Below are positions 52,390-56,838 of a stretch of 56,838 bases of DNA, piece by piece. This DNA comes from an uncultured beta proteobacterium (lineage in GTDB: Bacteria > Pseudomonadota > Gammaproteobacteria > Burkholderiales > Burkholderiaceae_C). The stretch covers positions 1 to 56,838 of the forward strand of contig CAIMSP010000139.1 in assembly GCA_903844215.1 (NCBI GenBank). Direction: 5' to 3'. The notes beneath the pieces are model-generated. The model did no database searches and was not told where the DNA came from. It saw only the letters and a program-made list of their open reading frames with translations. The position numbers and the translations under genes are program-made. Every line of letters begins with the position of its first letter. Within the stretch, counting starts at the first letter, position 1.

Positions 52390-52674
52390 GCGGATGAATA
52401 TAGCACAGGCCCCAATGACTCGAAGAAAGGAACTTTCAGTGCTCGGGGCGCTGCGCCGCCGCAGCAGGAATCTTGGCTCTGATCAGGGGCGCGCTGCAAG
52501 GCCACGGCGCGCTGACGCATTCCATGCAGACCGAAGCGCCCCTTGGCCAAGTCGGCCGGCCTCAAGCTCCTGCCGCAAGCCCCCGCAGCCGGCGAAAAAC
52601 ACCAGCCCGAAGGCGGCTGCTGGCACCCACAGAGCTTCCACCCATCGACCGATTGGTCCCACGGCGGACCGATT

Positions 52675-52914
52675 GTGTCGAATGAATGGTACGTGATCGA
52701 AGACGTTTTGACAGAATGGTTTGGTCCGGACTGGACGCACGCCAAGGCCATCATGGACTTTCCGCTTCCATGGTTCATGCGCGCCTATGTGGCGTCGCAA
52801 TTTGGTGACCAGGTGGAGGACATCGGCGGCGCCGATCGGGCCCTGGGGCCCGACCCCATCCTGCTGGCGCAATTGCAACTCAACAGCCTGCGCTCGATGC
52901 GCGCAACGCAGTAG
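52675..52914 (+). CDS. small hypothetical protein between aroG leader and ychF
   Basis: A 79-residue frame, starting at a GTG (52675) or further upstream at a TTG (52543). It has a well-formed amino acid pattern: NEWYVIEDVLTEWFGPDW, THAKAIMDFPLPWFMRAYV, QVEDIGGADRALGPDPILLA. No family is recognised and no good ribosome binding site is visible. The opposite strand carries only a frame of low-complexity shadow type. It could be a real short gene or a remnant. Confidence 0.4.
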   Translation: MSNEWYVIEDVLTEWFGPDWTHAKAIMDFPLPWFMRAYVASQFGDQVEDIGGADRALGPDPILLAQLQLNSLRSMRATQ

Positions 52915-52969
52915 CCAGGCCCTGTCGCAGGCCACCCAAGACCTCGCCGGATGGCGCGGGTGTGTACGG

Positions 52970-54061
52970 CTAGGAGCTGAACAGGAAGTTCATCACGTCG
53001 CCATCCTTGACCACGTAGTCCTTGCCTTCGCTACGCATCTTGCCCGCGTCCTTGGCACCCTGCTCACCCTTGAAGGTAATGAAGTCGTCAAACGCGATGG
53101 TCTGGGCGCGGATGTAGCCCTTCTCGAAGTCGGTGTGGATCACGCCCGCCGCCTGCGGTCCGGTGTCGCCCACGTGGATGGTCCAAGCGCGCACTTCCTT
53201 CACGCCGGCGGTGAAATAGGTCTGCAATCCCAGCAGCTTGTAGGCCGCCACGATGAGGCGATTGAGCCCCGGCTCTTCCTGCCCGATCTCGGCTAGGAAC
53301 ATCTTCTTGTCCTCGTCCTCCATGTCGGCCATCTCGGCTTCGATCTTGGCGCAAATCGCCACCACCGGCGCGTTTTGCGCGCTAGCAAACTCGCGCAAGC
53401 GGTCCAGGAAGGGGTTGTTCTCGAAGCCGTCCTCGGCCACGTTGGCAACAAACATGGCGGGCTTGGCGGTGATTAGGAAGAACTGCGTCAACAGCGGCAA
53501 CTCTTCCTTGCTGAAGGAGAGCGTGCGCACCGGCTTGGCCTCATTCAGCGCAGCCTGGCACTTTTCCAGGATCGCCACCAGTTTGGTCGACTCCTTGTCA
53601 CCCGAGCGCGCCGTCTTAGTGACGCGGTGCAAGGCCTTTTCCACGGCCGTCAGATCGGCCAGGCAGAGCTCGGTTTGAATCACTTCCATGTCGGAGATCG
53701 GATCGACCTTGCCCGCCACGTGAATCACGTTCTCGTCCTCAAAACAGCGCACCACGTTCACGATCGCATCGGTCTCACGGATATGCGCCAGGAACTTGTT
53801 GCCCAGGCCTTCACCGGTGCTGGCACCGGCCACGAGTCCGGCGATGTCCACAAACTCGACGATCGCGGTCTGGATCTTCTCGGGCTTGACGATGGCAGCG
53901 AGCTGGTCCAGGCGCTTGTCGGGCACTTCCACGATGCCCACGTTGGGCTCGATCGTGCAAAAGGGATAGTTCTCCGCCGCAATGCCCGCCTTGGTCAGGG
54001 CATTGAACAGGGTGGATTTACCGACGTTGGGCAAGCCCACGATGCCGCACTTCAAACTCAT
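52970..54061 (-). CDS. ychF: redox-regulated ATPase/GTPase YchF (Obg family)
   Basis: A 363-residue P-loop protein of the Obg/YchF family that prefers ATP and binds ribosomes. P-loop: [18 protein letters not shown] (residues 8-25). G3-like [31 protein letters not shown], then a coiled coil, and a C-terminal TGS domain ([25 protein letters not shown]). The length is right. The ATG at 54061 precedes the conserved [15 protein letters not shown]. Confidence 0.95.
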   Translation of the reverse strand: MSLKCGIVGLPNVGKSTLFNALTKAGIAAENYPFCTIEPNVGIVEVPDKRLDQLAAIVKPEKIQTAIVEFVDIAGLVAGASTGEGLGNKFLAHIRETDAIVNVVRCFEDENVIHVAGKVDPISDMEVIQTELCLADLTAVEKALHRVTKTARSGDKESTKLVAILEKCQAALNEAKPVRTLSFSKEELPLLTQFFLITAKPAMFVANVAEDGFENNPFLDRLREFASAQNAPVVAICAKIEAEMADMEDEDKKMFLAEIGQEEPGLNRLIVAAYKLLGLQTYFTAGVKEVRAWTIHVGDTGPQAAGVIHTDFEKGYIRAQTIAFDDFITFKGEQGAKDAGKMRSEGKDYVVKDGDVMNFLFSS

Positions 54062-54198
54062 GAAAAATATCCTTATGTATCAATGTCCCAGAGGCACGAC
54101 AAGGCCAACCTGGGCACCGTGAAAGTGCCCGATCCACGTCGGCAAGCGTTCGCAATGCCGCCATCGTCAGCGCGGCCAAAGCTGCGCCAAGTGGCAAA

Positions 54199-54219
54199 GT
54201 TTTGTCCTCGTTTTGTCCT
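54199..54219. repeat. tandem 11-base repeat upstream of ychF
   Basis: Two copies of GTTTTGTCCT, at 54199-54208 and 54210-54219 (11-base period, one helical turn). They lie in the 226-base gene-free space 54062-54287 between ychF and the next minus-strand gene. They could be a regulator site or a relic of an integration site. No function is assigned; apart from this I see nothing in the space. Confidence 0.45.
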
Positions 54220-54287
54220 GGGGAATAGGGGGTGATTGTACTTATCAGCGAATCTTTGCTGCAACGCACCAGCGATCACTTTCTGGG

Positions 54288-54815
54288 CTATCGAAGATCG
54301 CGCTCCAGTTTCTCGAACCATGGCGTCAGGCCATCACAGAAGTGCTGGAACGATTGCGCCACGGTGTCGGGAATGGGGTGCAACTGAATGGTGCTGCGTT
54401 GCCCCCCGCTTTTTCCAAGCCTCTTGAAGGTCGATTCATCCGATGCGGTAAACAAGATGCGGCTGAACCCTGTGGGTGTCGGAGCGGCGTCGGAGCCGCT
54501 GGGCAACACAATCTGGCCCACCCGGATGCGCATGCCCGCTGCGGGAAGCGCCAGGGTCAAGGCCCCGGTGCGCGTCACTTCCTCGCCGCCATCGAGCGCC
54601 TGGGTTTTGCAGTGGCCACTGCGGCACCTGATGCGCACCGTGTTCCCGGGACGACAGGCCTCGACCGTGAAAACTTGTGCGCAAAAGCGCAGCGCGCCGG
54701 GCACGCTGTTGACCTCGGTGCGCAACGCGGCTGACTGGTACTCGATGTAGATGACCAGCAGCGCAAGCAGCGCCACAAGCACCAACAAAGTCCAGTAGAT
54801 CGGCGTCCAGTTCAC
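54288..54815 (-). CDS. membrane-anchored protein of unknown function
   Basis: A 175-residue protein: one N-terminal membrane helix (TPIYWTLLVLVALLALLVIYIEY), then a soluble beta-rich domain with four cysteines (LRFCAQVFTVEAC and RIRCRSGHCKTQALD), likely in the periplasm. The GTG at 54815 is preferred because AAGGA lies eight bases upstream; an ATG at 54839 is possible. No family is recognised. It is divergent from the ParA-like gene; the 279-base space between them has no other gene that I can support. Confidence 0.65.
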   Translation of the reverse strand: MNWTPIYWTLLVLVALLALLVIYIEYQSAALRTEVNSVPGALRFCAQVFTVEACRPGNTVRIRCRSGHCKTQALDGGEEVTRTGALTLALPAAGMRIRVGQIVLPSGSDAAPTPTGFSRILFTASDESTFKRLGKSGGQRSTIQLHPIPDTVAQSFQHFCDGLTPWFEKLERDLR

Positions 54816-55094
54816 GTTCTCAATCCTTATGCAGTTCATGTTCAAGCTGAAAGACCGCTTTTCCAAGCCCCTACACGCGACCTGCGTTGCGCCGGGTCGA
54901 TGGCCTGACCGATCCATGGCCAGTCTGCTTGCTGGCGCTATTCTGCCGCTTCTTGAGAACGGCCGACTCCTGCTTCGTGATCGTCCCGCAGTGACACTCG
55001 GGGCGATGCAACCCGCTGCTGCCAGCGCAAGCCTGGATAATGACGCCAGGTCGGGCACTCGCCCGTACCATCGGTCTCAAACAGGAACCTCTGC

Positions 55095-55865
55095 ATGCCG
55101 CTCGTCGTATTCAACCAAAAGGGTGGGGTTGGCAAGTCCACCATCACCTGCAATCTTGCCGCCATCAGCGCCAGCCAGGGCCTGCGCACGCTGGTCATCG
55201 ACCTCGATCCGCAGGGCAATTCGAGCAGCTACCTGCAAGGCCAGCAGGCGACGGCCGATCAGCCCACCATCGCTGGCCTGTTTGAGGATGCCCTGAGCTA
55301 TAGCTACCGCAAAGTTCTACCGAATGAGTTTGTCGTCCCGACCCCGCACGAGGGACTTCACTTGATGGCGTCGAGTCCGAGCCTGAACGAGTTGACGACC
55401 AAGCTGGAGTCGCGCCAGAAGATCTACAAGTTGCGCGAGGCCCTGCAGCAACTGTCCAAGGACTACGAGCGAATTTACATCGACACGCCGCCGGCCTTCA
55501 ACTTCTACACCCGCTCCGCGCTGGTTGCCGCCGACGGTTGCCTGATTCCCTTTGACTGCGACGAATTTTCACGCCAGGCGCTGTACACGCTGCTCGACAA
55601 CGTGCGTGAAATCCGCGCCGATCACAATCCCAAACTGCAGGTCAAGGGCATCGTGGTGAACCAGTTTCAGGCCCGCGCGAAGTTGCCCCAGCGCATGGTC
55701 GATGGTCTGCTGGCCGAAGGTTTGCCGGTCTTGCAACCCTATCTGCCCTCCTCGGTCAGGATTCGCGAATCACATGAACTCTCGCTGCCGATGATTTATC
55801 TGGACCCCCAGCACAAATTGACGCAGGGCTTCGTCGCGCTGCACAGCGCGCTCGGCCCGGTCTAG
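55095..55865 (+). CDS. orphan ParA-family ATPase
   Basis: A 256-residue deviant Walker-A ATPase: FNQKGGVGKSTITCNLA, with signature lysine K9, then VIDLDPQGNSSSYLQG (Walker A'), YIDTPPAFNFYTRSAL (Walker B) and GIVVNQFQARAKLPQ. Such proteins place cargo (plasmids, chromosomes, chemoreceptor arrays, other complexes) on the nucleoid. No parB or parS-like site is visible beside it, so it is called orphan. AGGAA precedes the start. Confidence 0.88.
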   Translation: MPLVVFNQKGGVGKSTITCNLAAISASQGLRTLVIDLDPQGNSSSYLQGQQATADQPTIAGLFEDALSYSYRKVLPNEFVVPTPHEGLHLMASSPSLNELTTKLESRQKIYKLREALQQLSKDYERIYIDTPPAFNFYTRSALVAADGCLIPFDCDEFSRQALYTLLDNVREIRADHNPKLQVKGIVVNQFQARAKLPQRMVDGLLAEGLPVLQPYLPSSVRIRESHELSLPMIYLDPQHKLTQGFVALHSALGPV

Positions 55866-56159
55866 GTTGACTGGCGGCCGATGCGGCAAGGGACACGGCC
55901 GCACAGCACCGCGGTGCATGGCCTGGTCATGAACGAGTTGTCGCTGGTTGTTGCAAGCGTTGTGGGGATTGCGATCACTCCGGCCTTCTCCGGGTCCATT
56001 CTTGGTGGACTTGGCTTCGGGGAGCGGGCGATCGTCGCCCGGTGGTGGCCAATACATTGGAGCCCGCCGCTGCAAATCCAGCCAGCGCTGTCGAGGCTGA
56101 TGACGTAAGGAACGCCATCAGCCTGAGCTACCCCTCTCCGTACAAGGGGCCGCCCGCCG
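55866..56159. other. gene-free region
   Basis: 294 bases between the ParA-like gene and the lipoprotein gene. Short frames exist on both strands but none has a good start or a credible protein pattern. I see no hairpin or repeat that stands out. Confidence 0.5.
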
Positions 56160-56606
56160 TCACTTGCTGGCGGGGACGGGTGCCGTCGGGGCCGACGGTT
56201 GAATCAGACCTACAACCTCGCCAACCTTGCGCATCATGATGGTGATGGTGGCAGGGTAGTCAAATCCGGCGCCCGTATTTCTGTCGATGATGTAGCCAAT
56301 GCCACCGCCAATGATGATGTTTCCCCACACCGCGCCGTTGCTCCTGGAGACCATCGTTTCATGGCCGACCACATTTCCGTCTTTAAGGCAATCGACGGCC
56401 AGGTCGCCTGTGCTCTTGTGGACCGTGACAGTTCCCGGGCTGGTCACAAACCACTTCCCGGCATCATTTTGGAGTGTGCACCCAGCGCCAGCGACTTCCT
56501 TGGAATCCTGAATTGTTTGGACGGTTATCGGTTGCAGTTTCTCCCCTGTTACCGATGCACATCCGGCAACCGAAAGCAAAAGAGCTAAGAGCACGAGGTT
56601 TTTCAT
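56160..56606 (-). CDS. outer-membrane-type lipoprotein of unknown function
   Basis: A 148-residue lipoprotein. Signal: MKNLVLLALLLSVAGCASV with lipobox V-A-G-C, so lipidation at C16. The mature part, KLQPITVQTIQDSKEVAGAGCTLQNDAGKWFVTSPGTVTVHKSTGDLAVDC, resembles PEGA-like surface-protein repeats. The central GNIIIGGGIGYIIDRNTGAGFDYPATITI is typical of small Burkholderiales lipoproteins. ATG 56606 is chosen because it starts the signal peptide. Confidence 0.8.
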   Translation of the reverse strand: MKNLVLLALLLSVAGCASVTGEKLQPITVQTIQDSKEVAGAGCTLQNDAGKWFVTSPGTVTVHKSTGDLAVDCLKDGNVVGHETMVSRSNGAVWGNIIIGGGIGYIIDRNTGAGFDYPATITIMMRKVGEVVGLIQPSAPTAPVPASK

Positions 56607-56714
56607 TATTGAACTTTGTCTAAGTTGCGGCGAAAGTAAGGCGTCGCCGCTTCGCCCGGGCAGAGGGTAACACTGAAACTCCAAAAGACAACAGCAAGCC
56701 TTGTCCAACGTGGT

Positions 56715-56838
56715 ATGAGCCTGACGGGGGCACGTATTTCCAACCAGAAATGAGCCTGAGGGAGCTGCTTCGCAGTTGAGCTGATGGCTTGATCATCCAA
56801 GGATGGTGATCAATATGGACGAGACCAAGCTGCGCACC
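56715..56838 (+). mobile_element. possible left end of an insertion sequence, with truncated transposase start
   Basis: A ten-base direct repeat ATGAGCCTGA occurs at 56715 and 56750, with GATCATCCAAGGATGGTGATC just after. An ATG at 56815, with AAGGA upstream, opens MDETKLRT and leaves the window. The layout resembles an IS end with internal transposase-binding repeats before a transposase start. Only eight codons are visible, so the family cannot be named. The 208 bases before 56815 hold no other supported gene. Confidence 0.35.

Overview
The window reads as a high-GC betaproteobacterial chromosome segment, most likely Burkholderiales and close to Comamonadaceae. The basis is protein style and gene order: ffh / ccsA-like / PP0621-like / pilS-pilR-ampD / nrdA-nrdB / alanine-lysine histone H1-like / DUF3426 / prmA / accC-accB / tlpA-like / mpl. 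No rRNA, tRNA or CRISPR array was found. No database search was possible, so family names come from motifs and remembered family features.

Layout. 0.1-13.4 kb is housekeeping: Hsp20, a branched-chain-amino-acid-type binding protein, an aminotransferase, a TfoX-like protein, fau, a soluble lytic transglycosylase, a GST, cca, trxC, a MidA-type methyltransferase, an overlapping folate-type trio (pteridine-reductase-like SDR plus two FolB paralogues), an exported protein and miaB. 13.6-22.2 kb is an accessory block: an SH3-like exported protein and a Band-7/SPFH protein in one operon, a divergent response regulator and histidine kinase, and a convergent 899-residue protein that joins a NodB polysaccharide deacetylase, a caspase-like protease, an EF-hand-like loop and TPRs. 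The block ends beside a truncated 3' remnant of an mtnP-like gene. 22.6-31.3 kb is an eight-gene minus-strand operon built on a radical-SAM/Cys-rich (ArsS-type) protein, two glycosyltransferases of the rSAM/selenodomain-associated type, a DedA/mercuric-reductase-like fusion, a degenerate metallophosphoesterase, a symporter, a DUF3047 protein and a SelD-associated-type FAD oxidoreductase. A Phd/PIN toxin-antitoxin pair follows (31.5-32.2 kb).

32.5-54.1 kb is again conserved core: ffh, cytochrome c assembly, type IV pilus regulation, AmpD, class Ia ribonucleotide reductase preceded by two NrdR boxes, histone H1-like protein, PrmA, biotin carboxylase/BCCP, TlpA-like protein, Mpl, DAHP synthase and YchF. 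aroG is preceded by an unannotated 22-codon leader peptide packed with Phe, Tyr and Trp codons, then a strong intrinsic terminator: a complete-looking aromatic-amino-acid attenuator. 54.2-56.8 kb holds a small membrane protein, an orphan ParA, a lipoprotein and, at the right edge, what may be the start of an insertion sequence.

The two most novel items are the caspase/deacetylase-flotillin-two-component module (13.6-22.2 kb) and the aroG leader attenuator (52.26-52.39 kb).
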